Source: Pseudomonadota bacterium (GTDB lineage Bacteria > Pseudomonadota > Gammaproteobacteria > Burkholderiales > JAJZQI01). From it: 64,000 bases of DNA. Where the stretch lies: the NCBI GenBank assembly GCA_021851875.1, contig JAJZQI010000003.1, positions 62,001 to 126,000 on the forward strand. Direction: 5' to 3'. Below, piece by piece: positions 53,526-62,356 of the stretch (positions are counted from its first letter, which is position 1; each line of letters opens with the position of its first letter). The notes beneath the pieces were generated by a model. It saw nothing but the letters and a program-made list of their open reading frames with translations. It was not told the DNA's origin and did no database searches. The translations under genes and the position numbers were made by a program.

Positions 53526-53804
53526 TACCCGTTTACGGCTATGCATGCGTCATTAGTGGTTGATTTGCAGTAACTTTTTCTTGTGGCCGTTCGCCGATGG
53601 GGATGCTACACTGCAAAAAATACAATAATTCCGGCAGTCCGGCACTGCAAATAAATACGCCATAAAACTCTCTTCCCGGCGGTTGCCGGGCGATGCTCCT
53701 GTTGGCGGGCACTGTCTGGACAGGGTTTGGTGATGCCGGAAAATACAATTCGTCCAAGACGGGTCGGTCAATAACAATAATGACCCGGATGGTAAAGAGA
53801 CAGC
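53526..53804. other. Intergenic stretch between hda and the GGDEF-EAL gene
   Basis: 279 bases with several short dyads, such as CCCGGCGGTTGCCGGG near 53675 and CCGGCAGTCCGG near 53633, but no U-tracts. I looked for a c-di-GMP riboswitch because of the gene downstream and recognised none. Short frames here are weak. It is probably a leader plus promoter region. Confidence 0.4.
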
Positions 53805-56138
53805 ATGGCCGTAATATCCAAAAAAGCAAACAAACAACCGCCAATCCGGTCGCATTTCGTAGTGGGAATCGGCTTTGCCATTCTGATGATCTGGCTGGTG
53901 CTGGCGGGGTTGTTTACCATTCAGCAGCTGCGTGAAAACCGCATGCTCACGGTCGAGCTGATTTCCGCTGCGACAACCAAATCCCGTTTGCTTGACACGC
54001 TACGGCATATTGCCCGCGAGCGCGAAGAGCGTCTGTTTGTCATGGTGGATACGCCGGGCGCATTCGAGATTGACGGCCTCAAACAGCAGTTTTCCTCTCT
54101 GGCCAGCGAGTTTCTCGTTGCGCGTCGTCAGTATGACAGCCTGCCGCACAGCGATGCCGAACGTGCCCAGTTTGCCCGTACGCTGGAGGGCGTGCGGGTC
54201 GCGGCCGCTTCGCAGCAGGAGGTGATTCAGCTGATCGACGCCGGCAATACCCTGATGGCCTATTCAATGCTTTTTAAGCAGGTCGTGCCGGCGCAGGCGA
54301 AGGTCATGCGTTTGTACAGCGAGTTGATCGATTTGCAGCAAAAGGAGACCGAGTCGGCCATTGCCACGATGAATCGCAAGAGTCTGGAAAACCAGGAGCA
54401 GGTTGGTTTGCTGGTCGGCATGACGCTGTTCACCGGCATGCTCGTCGTATCCATTGTGATTCGCCGCACGAGTGAGATCGAAGAAAACCTGCAGCGCGAG
54501 AAAGAGCTGGCGCAAGTGACATTGCACTCGATTGCCGATGGCATTTTGACCACCGATCAATATTGCCGGGTGAATTTTGCCAACCCCAGTGCGGTCAGAT
54601 TGCTGGGCTGGCGGGCGGATGAGGTGCGGGGCATGAAATTGTCCGAGGTGCTGCATGCGATCGATCCGGCAACGGGTATCGATCTTGTGCTGCCGGATCC
54701 GATGCAGCCGGAGGATTATCTGCAGCTCAATGCGGAACGCATGACCGTGCTTGGCCGTTTCGGCGACGCCTTTTCCGTGCGGATGACCGCTTCCCTGCTG
54801 CAGGATATGAACGGGGAAATGATGGGTGCCGTGCTGGCCTTCCAGGATATGACCGAAGCGCACCGGCTGCAGACGCGGCTGGCCTGGCAGGCGTCGCATG
54901 ACCAGCTGACCAGCCTGAAAAATCGCTATGGCTTCGAGGCCGATCTGGCGCGTGTGCTGGAAACCGGCAAGACGGACAGGCAACAGCATGTGATGATGGT
55001 GCTCGATCTCGACCAGTTCAAAGTGGTCAACGACACCTGCGGCCATCTGGCGGGCGACCAGTTGCTGGTGCAGGTGGGCTTGATGATTGAAGCGCATGTC
55101 CGGCGTGGCGATGTTGTTGCCCGCTTGGGCGGTGATGAGTTCGGCGTGTTGCTGGAAAACTGCCAACTGGAGATCGGCGAGCGCGTGGCAGAAAAAATCC
55201 GCAAGGAACTGGCGGAATACCGCTTCTCCTGGGAAGACAAGTTTTTTACCGTCGGCGTCAGCATCGGTGTCGTTCCCCTGACCATGCATACGGGTTCGCC
55301 CTCGCAGGCGATCAGTGCGGCGGATGCCGCGTGCTACGTGGCCAAACAGCATGGCAGAAATCGCGTGCACGTCCTGCGCGGCGATGAGGAAATTGCCCAG
55401 AAGCATACCGAAATGCAATGGGTTGCCCGCATCGGCAAGGCAATCGACGAAGGTCGGCTGCAGCTGTACTTCCAGCGCATTGTGCCGCTGGCTGCCGGCT
55501 GCCAGGAAGAAGAACATTGCGAGGTGCTTGTCCGTATGCTGGACGAAGAAGGCAAAGTGGTCCCGCCAGGCGTATTTATTCCTCCGGCCGAGCGCTACAA
55601 CTTTATGCCTACGGTCGACCGCTGGGTCGTTCGCACCTTGTTCAGCCGCCTGGCTGCGCAGCCGACGGACAAATATTACGCCATCAACCTGTCCGCCCAG
55701 TCGATTGGCGATCCGGAGTTCCATGAATTCCTGCTCCAGCAACTGGGCACGGAAGGGGTTAAGCCAAACCGGTTGTGTTTTGAAATTACCGAAACCTCGG
55801 CGATTGCCCAGATGGGCGTGGCGCAACGGCTTATTGCGGCATTGCAATTGCGTGGCTGCACGTTTGCCCTGGATGATTTCGGTAGCGGCATGTCTTCCTA
55901 CGCTTACCTGAAAAACCTCAAGGTGGATTACCTCAAGATCGACGGCGCGCTGGTGCGCGATACGGCGCACGACACGGTCGATTTCACCATGGTGGAGTCG
56001 ATTCACCGCATTGGCTGCGCCATGGGAATCAAGACCATTGCCGAGTTCGTGGAAAATCAGGAAACCCTGGATTGCCTGCGGCGTATCGGCGTGAATTACG
56101 CCCAGGGTTATTTCATCCACCAGCCCGAGCCCATGTAG
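53805..56138 (+). CDS. Membrane PAS-GGDEF-EAL protein
   Basis: 777 residues. Helices at about 18-40 and 200-220 bracket a periplasmic helical bundle (residues 41-199, rich in E, R and Q, like 4HB sensor modules). A PAS domain (about 232-352), GGDEF (about 360-520) and EAL (about 535-775) follow. GGDEF is intact at 442-446 with the inhibitory pattern RRGD (433-436). The EAL motif reads EVL (573-575); NLSAQS, EITET and DDFGSG are present. Sequence of the GGDEF-EAL part resembles that of the protein at 3979-6783, so they look like paralogues. Whether it makes or degrades c-di-GMP needs assay. Confidence 0.93.
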   Translation: MAVISKKANKQPPIRSHFVVGIGFAILMIWLVLAGLFTIQQLRENRMLTVELISAATTKSRLLDTLRHIAREREERLFVMVDTPGAFEIDGLKQQFSSLASEFLVARRQYDSLPHSDAERAQFARTLEGVRVAAASQQEVIQLIDAGNTLMAYSMLFKQVVPAQAKVMRLYSELIDLQQKETESAIATMNRKSLENQEQVGLLVGMTLFTGMLVVSIVIRRTSEIEENLQREKELAQVTLHSIADGILTTDQYCRVNFANPSAVRLLGWRADEVRGMKLSEVLHAIDPATGIDLVLPDPMQPEDYLQLNAERMTVLGRFGDAFSVRMTASLLQDMNGEMMGAVLAFQDMTEAHRLQTRLAWQASHDQLTSLKNRYGFEADLARVLETGKTDRQQHVMMVLDLDQFKVVNDTCGHLAGDQLLVQVGLMIEAHVRRGDVVARLGGDEFGVLLENCQLEIGERVAEKIRKELAEYRFSWEDKFFTVGVSIGVVPLTMHTGSPSQAISAADAACYVAKQHGRNRVHVLRGDEEIAQKHTEMQWVARIGKAIDEGRLQLYFQRIVPLAAGCQEEEHCEVLVRMLDEEGKVVPPGVFIPPAERYNFMPTVDRWVVRTLFSRLAAQPTDKYYAINLSAQSIGDPEFHEFLLQQLGTEGVKPNRLCFEITETSAIAQMGVAQRLIAALQLRGCTFALDDFGSGMSSYAYLKNLKVDYLKIDGALVRDTAHDTVDFTMVESIHRIGCAMGIKTIAEFVENQETLDCLRRIGVNYAQGYFIHQPEPM

Positions 56139-56325
56139 CGCAAATGCCACCCGCGGCGCAACTTTTGCATTAATCGGGCGTCATATCCTGTAATCTTCAC
56201 ATTGCTCTGTCAGAATGGCTTGTATCTGGCTCCTGTCCTTGATATTGCCGGATTTCCAGCTATCTCTTTAAAGAGTGGCGCCAAGTAAAAACAGTTCTGG
56301 GTTCAGTTTTTCTAAGGGGAGCAGT

Positions 56326-57240
56326 ATGAAAATCGGCATGGTCGGACTGGGTCGTATGGGTGGCAACATGGCACGACGCCTGAGCAAGGGCGGTATGGAT
56401 GTGGTGGCATGGAACCGGAGTTATGACGTGACCGTCGAGCTGGCGCAGGAGTGTGGACTGACGCCAGCCTCCAGCCTCACCGATCTGGTTGGCGAACTGG
56501 ACACGCCGAGCATCGTCTGGCTGATGCTGCCGGCGGGCGATGCGACCCAGGCGGCCATTGAGGAGATTGTTCCCATGCTGGCCCCCGGCGATATTCTGGT
56601 GGACGGGGCCAATGCGTTTTACAAGGACTCCCAGCGGCGCGGCGAAGAGCTGCGGGCGTTGGGCATCCATTTTGTCGATGCCGGGGTTTCCGGCGGCGTA
56701 TGGGGGCTTGCCAACGGCTATGCCATGATGGTGGGCGGCGATGACGAAGCGGTCAAGCAGCTCGAACCTTTCATCAAGGTGCTCGCCCCGGCAGCGGACA
56801 AGGGTTGGCTGCATTGCGGCCCCACCGGCTCGGGGCATTTCGTCAAAATGGTGCACAATGGCATCGAGTACGGCATGATGCAGGCCTTTGCCGAAGGTTT
56901 CGCGCTGATGGGCGCCAAGCAGGAATTCCACTTGGATCTCGCCGCCATCGCCGAAATGTGGCGTCACGGCAGTGTGGTGCGATCCTGGCTGCTCGATCTG
57001 ACCGCCGAGTTCCTGCAGAGCGATCAGAAGCTGGACGACATCCGTCCCTTCGTGGCCGATTCGGGCGAGGGGCGCTGGACTGCGCTCGAAGCCGTTGATC
57101 TGGGTGTGCCGACACCGGTCATGAGTCTGGCGCTCATGATGCGTTTTGCCTCGCAGGGCTCCAACGACTACTCGGCCAAGCTTCTGGCCATGATGCGCAA
57201 GGGCTTTGGCGGTCATGCCGTACACGGGGGGGGCAAATGA
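56326..57240 (+). CDS. gnd: 6-phosphogluconate dehydrogenase, decarboxylating (short type)
   Basis: 304 residues from ATG 56326 (MKIGMVGLGRMGGNM), preceded by AAGGGGAGCAG. This is the ~300-residue class rather than the 470-residue E. coli Gnd. The nucleotide loop is GLGRMGGN, the substrate region DAGVSGGVWG, and catalytic Lys/Asn lie in FVKMVHNGIEYG. After the second strand it has WNRS, a basic residue often linked to NADP use, but many short-type enzymes use NAD. First gene of gnd-zwf-pgl; its stop overlaps the zwf start. Confidence 0.94.
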   Translation: MKIGMVGLGRMGGNMARRLSKGGMDVVAWNRSYDVTVELAQECGLTPASSLTDLVGELDTPSIVWLMLPAGDATQAAIEEIVPMLAPGDILVDGANAFYKDSQRRGEELRALGIHFVDAGVSGGVWGLANGYAMMVGGDDEAVKQLEPFIKVLAPAADKGWLHCGPTGSGHFVKMVHNGIEYGMMQAFAEGFALMGAKQEFHLDLAAIAEMWRHGSVVRSWLLDLTAEFLQSDQKLDDIRPFVADSGEGRWTALEAVDLGVPTPVMSLALMMRFASQGSNDYSAKLLAMMRKGFGGHAVHGGGK

Positions 57241-58727
57241 TAACCGGCGAACAGGCGATAGAAACCCCCTGCAGCTTTGTGATCTTTGGCGCCACCGGCA
57301 ATCTGGCCACCATCAAGCTGTATCCGTCGCTGTATTCGCTGGAAGAAGCCGGCAAGCTGCCGGAGGACATGCACTTTGTCGCCTTTGCCCGGCGCGAGTG
57401 GGATGATGATACGTGGCGCAACTACTTGCGGGAGTCGCTGGAGAGCAAACTGAAAGACCGGTTTGACGACCAGTTGTTCGAACAGTTTGCCGCCCGCTTC
57501 ACTTACTATCGTGGCGAGCTGCACGAACAGGCCTCGTACGAGGGGTTGAAGAACGTGCTGGCGGCACCGCGCATGGGTAACTGCACCAATGTGGTGTTCT
57601 ACTTTGCCATCAAACCGTCGGAATTCGCCACAGTGGTGAAGAATCTTGACGAATCGGGGCTGAACAAGCCGCGGGGCCTGCACCGCATCGTGGTGGAAAA
57701 GCCGTTCGGTCACGACATCGAAAGCGCCAAAATGCTCAACGAGCTGATGCACAAGCATTTCGACGAGGAGCAGATTTACCGCATCGACCACTATCTGGGC
57801 AAGGAAACGGTGCAAAACCTGCTGGTGTTCCGCTTTGCTAATACCCTGATCGAGCCATTGTGGAATCGCAATTTCATTGATCATGTGCAGATTACCGTGG
57901 CGGAAGATATCGGTATCGGCAGCCGGGCGGATTACTATGACAGGGCCGGCGCCCTGCGCGACATGCTGCAGAACCATCTGATGCAATTGCTGACCCTGGT
58001 GGCCATGGAGCCGCCGCCGGCGCTCGAAGCCGACGCCTTGCGCGACGAAAAGGTCAAGGTGCTGCGCTCCATTCGCCCCATTCCGCGCCGTTCCGTGCAT
58101 GCCCATGCGTTTCGCGCCCAGTATGCTGCCGGTGCCATTCATGGTCATCCGGTTCCCGGCTATCAGGACGAGGCCGGCGTGGAAAAACACTCGATCACCG
58201 AAACCTATGTGGCGGCCAAGTTCTATATCGACAACTGGCGTTGGCGCGGCGTACCGTTTTATCTGCGGACGGGCAAGCGGCTGGCGGTGTCCAATTCCAT
58301 GATCGCCATCCGTTTCCGCCATCCGCCGCAGCAGCTGTTCCGCGAGACGCCGCTGGAAAGCATCGACCCCAACTGGGTGGTGCTGTCGCTGCAGCCGACC
58401 GAGAGCATGCATATGGAGATCCACGTCAAGCAGCCGGGCCTGGGCATGGATACGCGCGTGATCCAGCTGAATGCGTCCTACCGCAAAATGCACGAAACGC
58501 CGCTCGATGCCTACGCCACCTTGATTCTGGACGTGCTGGAGGGCGATCGGACCCTGTTCATCCGTTTCGACGAAGTGGAATGGTCGTGGCGGGTCGTGGA
58601 TCCCATTCTGAAATACTGGGAGCAGGAGCGCGACTTCATTCACACGTATCCGGCCGGGTCATGGGGGCTGCACGAGTCCAGCCGTCTGTTCGATAGCGAA
58701 GACCAGGAATGGCGTAACGAGCTGTGA
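57237..58727 (+). CDS. zwf: Glucose-6-phosphate 1-dehydrogenase
   Basis: Entry of the oxidative pentose-phosphate route; 496 residues. Nucleotide-binding FGATGNLATIKLYPSL (Asn where many have Asp), EKPFGHD, and the catalytic motif RIDHYLGKETVQN with the His-Lys of the active site are present, together with FYLRTGKRL. The ATG overlaps the gnd stop (ATGA) and the zwf stop overlaps the pgl GTG, so the three are translationally coupled. Confidence 0.97.
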   Translation: MITGEQAIETPCSFVIFGATGNLATIKLYPSLYSLEEAGKLPEDMHFVAFARREWDDDTWRNYLRESLESKLKDRFDDQLFEQFAARFTYYRGELHEQASYEGLKNVLAAPRMGNCTNVVFYFAIKPSEFATVVKNLDESGLNKPRGLHRIVVEKPFGHDIESAKMLNELMHKHFDEEQIYRIDHYLGKETVQNLLVFRFANTLIEPLWNRNFIDHVQITVAEDIGIGSRADYYDRAGALRDMLQNHLMQLLTLVAMEPPPALEADALRDEKVKVLRSIRPIPRRSVHAHAFRAQYAAGAIHGHPVPGYQDEAGVEKHSITETYVAAKFYIDNWRWRGVPFYLRTGKRLAVSNSMIAIRFRHPPQQLFRETPLESIDPNWVVLSLQPTESMHMEIHVKQPGLGMDTRVIQLNASYRKMHETPLDAYATLILDVLEGDRTLFIRFDEVEWSWRVVDPILKYWEQERDFIHTYPAGSWGLHESSRLFDSEDQEWRNEL

Positions 58728-59419
58728 GCGCGCAGCCCGCCGCCCACTGGCGTGTGCTGCTCGACACGCAAGCCGTGTGCGACACGGCCATACAGCGTAT
58801 CGCGCAGGCTGCCTGCCAGGCGTTGGCCGAGCGGGGCGCATTCCACATCGTGCTGGCCGGCGGCGGCACGCCCAAGGCGGTCTACGAAGCCTTGCCGGCC
58901 TTGCCGACGGACTGGTCGCGCTGGCACGTTTATTACGGCGACGAACGCTGCCTGCCGCCCGAGCATGCCGACCGCAACAGCCGGATGGCGTGGCAGGCGT
59001 GGCTGTCGCGCGTGGCCGTGCCCGCCGGCCAGCACCACATCATGCCGGCGGAACTGGGACCCGTGCGGGCGGCTGAACGCTATGCGAAAGTGGTGTCCGG
59101 GGTGCGGTTTGATCTGACCTTGCTGGGGCTGGGAGAGGACGGCCATACGGCCAGCCTGTTTCCCGGCAATCCTCTGGGTGACGCGGCCGGCTCGGCAGAT
59201 GTGCTGGCGGTGAGCAATGCGGCCAAGCCGCCGCCGGAGCGGGTATCGTTGTCGGCCGCGTGTCTGTCCCGCAGCCGGGAAGTGATTTTTCTGGTAAGCG
59301 GGACGGCCAAGCGCGATGCTGTCCGTCGCTGGCGTGCCGGGGAAGATATTCCTGCCGCCCACATTCATTGCGGCGTCGGCGTTGACGTACTGCTTGAAAG
59401 CGCGTCTTTGCCGCAGTAG
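58724..59419 (+). CDS. pgl: 6-phosphogluconolactonase
   Basis: 231 residues starting with GTG that overlaps the zwf stop (GTGA). Family features are VLAGGGTPKAVYEAL at the phosphate loop, YYGDERCLPPEHADRNSRMAW, and LGLGEDGHTASLFPG with the catalytic His. Completes gnd-zwf-pgl as a compact oxidative pentose-phosphate operon, which gives NADPH and ribulose 5-phosphate. Confidence 0.96.
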   Translation: MSAQPAAHWRVLLDTQAVCDTAIQRIAQAACQALAERGAFHIVLAGGGTPKAVYEALPALPTDWSRWHVYYGDERCLPPEHADRNSRMAWQAWLSRVAVPAGQHHIMPAELGPVRAAERYAKVVSGVRFDLTLLGLGEDGHTASLFPGNPLGDAAGSADVLAVSNAAKPPPERVSLSAACLSRSREVIFLVSGTAKRDAVRRWRAGEDIPAAHIHCGVGVDVLLESASLPQ

Positions 59420-59442
59420 CTGCATTTCCTCGCCGGCATGTT

Positions 59443-60330
59443 TCAGCTGGCGTAGTGGAATTGCTCCATCGCTTCTTCCGCGATTTCTTTCTCTTCGCTC
59501 TCGGCAATGTCCAGTTGGGTCAGGACAAATTCCCTGTGCGCGTACCACTCGCTGCCGTCGCGCCGGTTGATCAGATCATGAATACGCAGCGCAAACTGCA
59601 GTGCGGCGATTAATTGTCGCGTGCCAGGGCTGGCGTTCTCTACGTCGTGGTGGTCGCGAATGGCTTCTGTAATCAGATCGGGCAGCTTCCAGTTGCGCGC
59701 GACCAGATGACCGACTACGGTGTGGCTGGTGTTGTGCTTGTCGTCCTCTTCCGGAATGGCGGGCCAGTTCAGCGCATCGTTTTGCTTGAGCGCGGCGCAA
59801 TAGCCGGGCAGTTTGTTCATCAGGATGGGGATGCCGCAGTCGCAGAACATGCCGGCCGTGAATGCCTGTTCAGGCGAGATGCTGCGGATTTTCAGCGAGT
59901 CGGTGATGATGGCGGTGAGCAGGCCGATTTCATTGAACCGGTCCCACAGGGCGGCATAGGCCTTGGGGTAACTGGCCCCGCTGACCGCTTTGCGCAGCGA
60001 TTCGCTGCGAATGATGCTGGTGGTCTGTCTCAGGCCCAGCACCGGAATCGCCTGTTCAATGGTGGCGGGTTTCTTGCGCAAACCGAAAACCGGCGAGCCG
60101 GCGAGCCGGAACACCGCTGCGGAGAGCCCGACATCCTTGCTGATCAGCTGGGCAACCGAGCGCAGATCAATGTCTTCATTGCGGGCCATCTCTTCGATCT
60201 GAGTGAGGATTTCCGGCCGCGGCGGGATGACTACGCCGCCTTCCAGCACGCGATCGATTTCTTTTTGGCTTATTTTTCCGGCAGTGTTTGGGTTTTTGGC
60301 CGCTTCGGCCTGGGTGGCTGGTTTGTTCAT
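59443..60330 (-). CDS. HDOD-domain protein
   Basis: 295 residues. A short N-terminal stretch of about 35 residues is followed by one HDOD domain (about 35-240: IPPRPEILTQIEEMARNEDI, SKDVGLSAAVFRLAGS, AIPVLGLRQTTSIIRSES). HDOD is an HD-related output domain in which the metal ligands are usually lost; relatives influence signalling and motility, but no specific activity is established. It ends the minus-strand run glgB-pgi-cupin-HDOD and is convergent with pgl. Confidence 0.9.
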   Translation of the reverse strand: MNKPATQAEAAKNPNTAGKISQKEIDRVLEGGVVIPPRPEILTQIEEMARNEDIDLRSVAQLISKDVGLSAAVFRLAGSPVFGLRKKPATIEQAIPVLGLRQTTSIIRSESLRKAVSGASYPKAYAALWDRFNEIGLLTAIITDSLKIRSISPEQAFTAGMFCDCGIPILMNKLPGYCAALKQNDALNWPAIPEEDDKHNTSHTVVGHLVARNWKLPDLITEAIRDHHDVENASPGTRQLIAALQFALRIHDLINRRDGSEWYAHREFVLTQLDIAESEEKEIAEEAMEQFHYAS

Positions 60331-60351
60331 GTGTGATGTCAGATCAATGAG

Positions 60352-60636
60352 TCAGGCGGAAATATCGCCAAAAGCATAGTGTTTGCGCACGGGGTGGAGA
60401 ATTTCCCAGGTGCACGACAGACCGGCGGGAAAGGTGACAAGATCGCCTTTCTTGATGCGCACGGCCGCCCCGTCCGTCGGGGCGACGATGACATCCCCTT
60501 CCAGCAGATAACAGGTCTCGCTGTCATCATAGGTCCAGGGGAAGGTGGAAATATCTTTTTGCCAGATCGGCCAGCGCAATACTTCGAGCGCGCTCAGGCG
60601 TTCTTCGCTCGGATCGTGTTCAATGTGAATGTTCAT
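60352..60636 (-). CDS. Small cupin protein
   Basis: 94 residues from ATG 60636, whose bases overlap the pgi stop (ATGA). One beta-barrel cupin domain resembling the DUF861/EutQ-like group: [31 protein letters not shown] with the Glu-Gly turn, [10 protein letters not shown]. The two-His metal site of typical cupins is incomplete, so metal binding is doubtful. Tight coupling to pgi suggests a sugar-phosphate link, but function is unknown. Confidence 0.83.
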   Translation of the reverse strand: MNIHIEHDPSEERLSALEVLRWPIWQKDISTFPWTYDDSETCYLLEGDVIVAPTDGAAVRIKKGDLVTFPAGLSCTWEILHPVRKHYAFGDISA

Positions 60637-62291
60637 TTCGGGTTGAAGCGGTTGCGGTTCTGTTTGTAGTAGTTTATCAGATTGTTTGTTGAGGAATCGT
60701 GACTGGAAATCTTGCCTGCCACGGCCAATTCGGGTTGGATGACAACGGCCAACTGTTTGCCCAGTTCGACGCCCCATTGGTCGAATGAGTTGATGTTCCA
60801 GATGATGCCCTGCACGAACACCTTGTGCTCATAGAAGGCGACGAGCGTGCCGAGAGTACGCGGATCAAGGCGCGGCAACATGATGGAATTGGACGGTTCG
60901 TTGCCGGGGAACAGCTTGTGCGGCAGCAGCTTGAGTATCTGGTTTTCATTCAGGCCTTGCGCGGTCAATTCGGCGCGGACTTCCGCCTCGTTCTTGCCGC
61001 GCATCAGGGCTTCGCCCTGGGCAAAAAAATTGGCCAGCAGCAGGTTCTGGTGTTCGCCCATCGGGTGGGCTGCCTCGATCGGCACGATGAAGTCGCAGGG
61101 GATCAGGCGCATGCCCTGGTGAATCAGCTGGTAGAAGGCATGCTGGCCGTTGGTGCCGGGCTCGCCCCAGATGATCGGGCCGGTCGGGTAGTCGACAAAC
61201 TCGCCGTCGCGGTTGACGCGCTTGCCGTTGCTTTCCATGTCGAGCTGCTGCAAATAGGCGGGCAGGCGGCGCATGTACTGGTTGTAGGGCAGAATGGCGT
61301 GCGTATCGCAGCCGAAAAAGTTGTTGTACCAGACGCCCAGCATGCCTGCAAGGACGGGAATGTTCTGTTCCAGCGGCGCGGTGCGGAAATGCTCGTCCAT
61401 GTCATGGCCGCCCTGCAGGAACTGCTCGAAATTGTCCATGCCCACGGCGATGGCGATCGGCAGGCCAATGGCGGACCAGAGCGAGTAGCGCCCGCCCACC
61501 CAGTCCCAGAACTCGAACATGTTGGCCGTGTCGATGCCGAATTTGCTGACTTCCTGGGCATTGGTGGAGATGGCCACAAAATGCCTGGCAATGGCCGCCT
61601 CGTGCTTGGCATGTTCCAGAAACCAGCGCCGGGCCGACTGGGCGTTGGTCATGGTTTCCAGGGTGGTGAAGGTTTTCGAGGCAACGATGAACAGCGTGGT
61701 TTCCGGATTGAGGCCGCGTTCCGTCTCATACAGGTGGTTGCTGTCGATATTGGAGACAAAATGAAAGCGCATCGACGGTTTGCCGAATTGCAGCAGGGCC
61801 TCGGTCGCCATGGCCGGTCCGAGATCGGAGCCGCCGATGCCGATGTTGACGACATCGGTAATGGCTTTGCCGGTATAGCCTTTCCAGTCGCCGTTGCGTA
61901 CCCGCTCGGTGAAGCTGCGCATCTGCGCCAGCACTGCGTTGACCCCGGGCATCACATCCTGGCCGTCCACCAGAATAGGGCGATTGCCGCGGTTGCGTAG
62001 CGCCACGTGCAGCACTGCGCGGTCTTCGGTGGTGTTGATATGCTCGCCGTTGAACATGCGAGCGCGCCACTCTTCCAGCTTCTGATCGCGGGCCAGGTTC
62101 ATCAACAGGCCGATGGTTTCGTCACAGATGCGGTTTTTCGAGAAGTCGAACAGGATGTCGTTGATCTCGAAGGAGTAGCGGCTGAAGCGCTGGGGGTCCT
62201 GGGTGAACCAGTCGCGCATGTGTTTGCTGGCGATGGTTTGCTGGTGTTTTTGCAGGGCTTTCCAGGAGTAGAGCTGAGTAGGGCTGCTCAT
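60633..62291 (-). CDS. pgi: Glucose-6-phosphate isomerase
   Basis: 552 residues from ATG 62291 ([10 protein letters not shown]), preceded by GAGGA at five bases; another ATG four codons upstream has no better site. Family motifs: [44 protein letters not shown], and [15 protein letters not shown] with the catalytic His. Links glycogen and glucose 6-phosphate with the converging zwf gene. The next gene upstream, glgB, ends 65 bases away. Confidence 0.97.
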   Translation of the reverse strand: MSSPTQLYSWKALQKHQQTIASKHMRDWFTQDPQRFSRYSFEINDILFDFSKNRICDETIGLLMNLARDQKLEEWRARMFNGEHINTTEDRAVLHVALRNRGNRPILVDGQDVMPGVNAVLAQMRSFTERVRNGDWKGYTGKAITDVVNIGIGGSDLGPAMATEALLQFGKPSMRFHFVSNIDSNHLYETERGLNPETTLFIVASKTFTTLETMTNAQSARRWFLEHAKHEAAIARHFVAISTNAQEVSKFGIDTANMFEFWDWVGGRYSLWSAIGLPIAIAVGMDNFEQFLQGGHDMDEHFRTAPLEQNIPVLAGMLGVWYNNFFGCDTHAILPYNQYMRRLPAYLQQLDMESNGKRVNRDGEFVDYPTGPIIWGEPGTNGQHAFYQLIHQGMRLIPCDFIVPIEAAHPMGEHQNLLLANFFAQGEALMRGKNEAEVRAELTAQGLNENQILKLLPHKLFPGNEPSNSIMLPRLDPRTLGTLVAFYEHKVFVQGIIWNINSFDQWGVELGKQLAVVIQPELAVAGKISSHDSSTNNLINYYKQNRNRFNPK

Positions 62292-62356
62292 ATGCGTCCT
62301 CATCGTGTTGTGGCTGCCGGGCGAGTCAGTCTTGCGTGCCCGGCAAGCTGTTCTAA

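Noticed and set aside
53526-53804. Possible c-di-GMP riboswitch before the GGDEF-EAL gene
   Set aside because: I could not find the conserved core of class I or II c-di-GMP riboswitches; only short GC dyads are present.
54264-56150. 628-codon minus-strand frame
   Set aside because: Antisense to the GGDEF-EAL gene, whose motifs are intact on the other strand.
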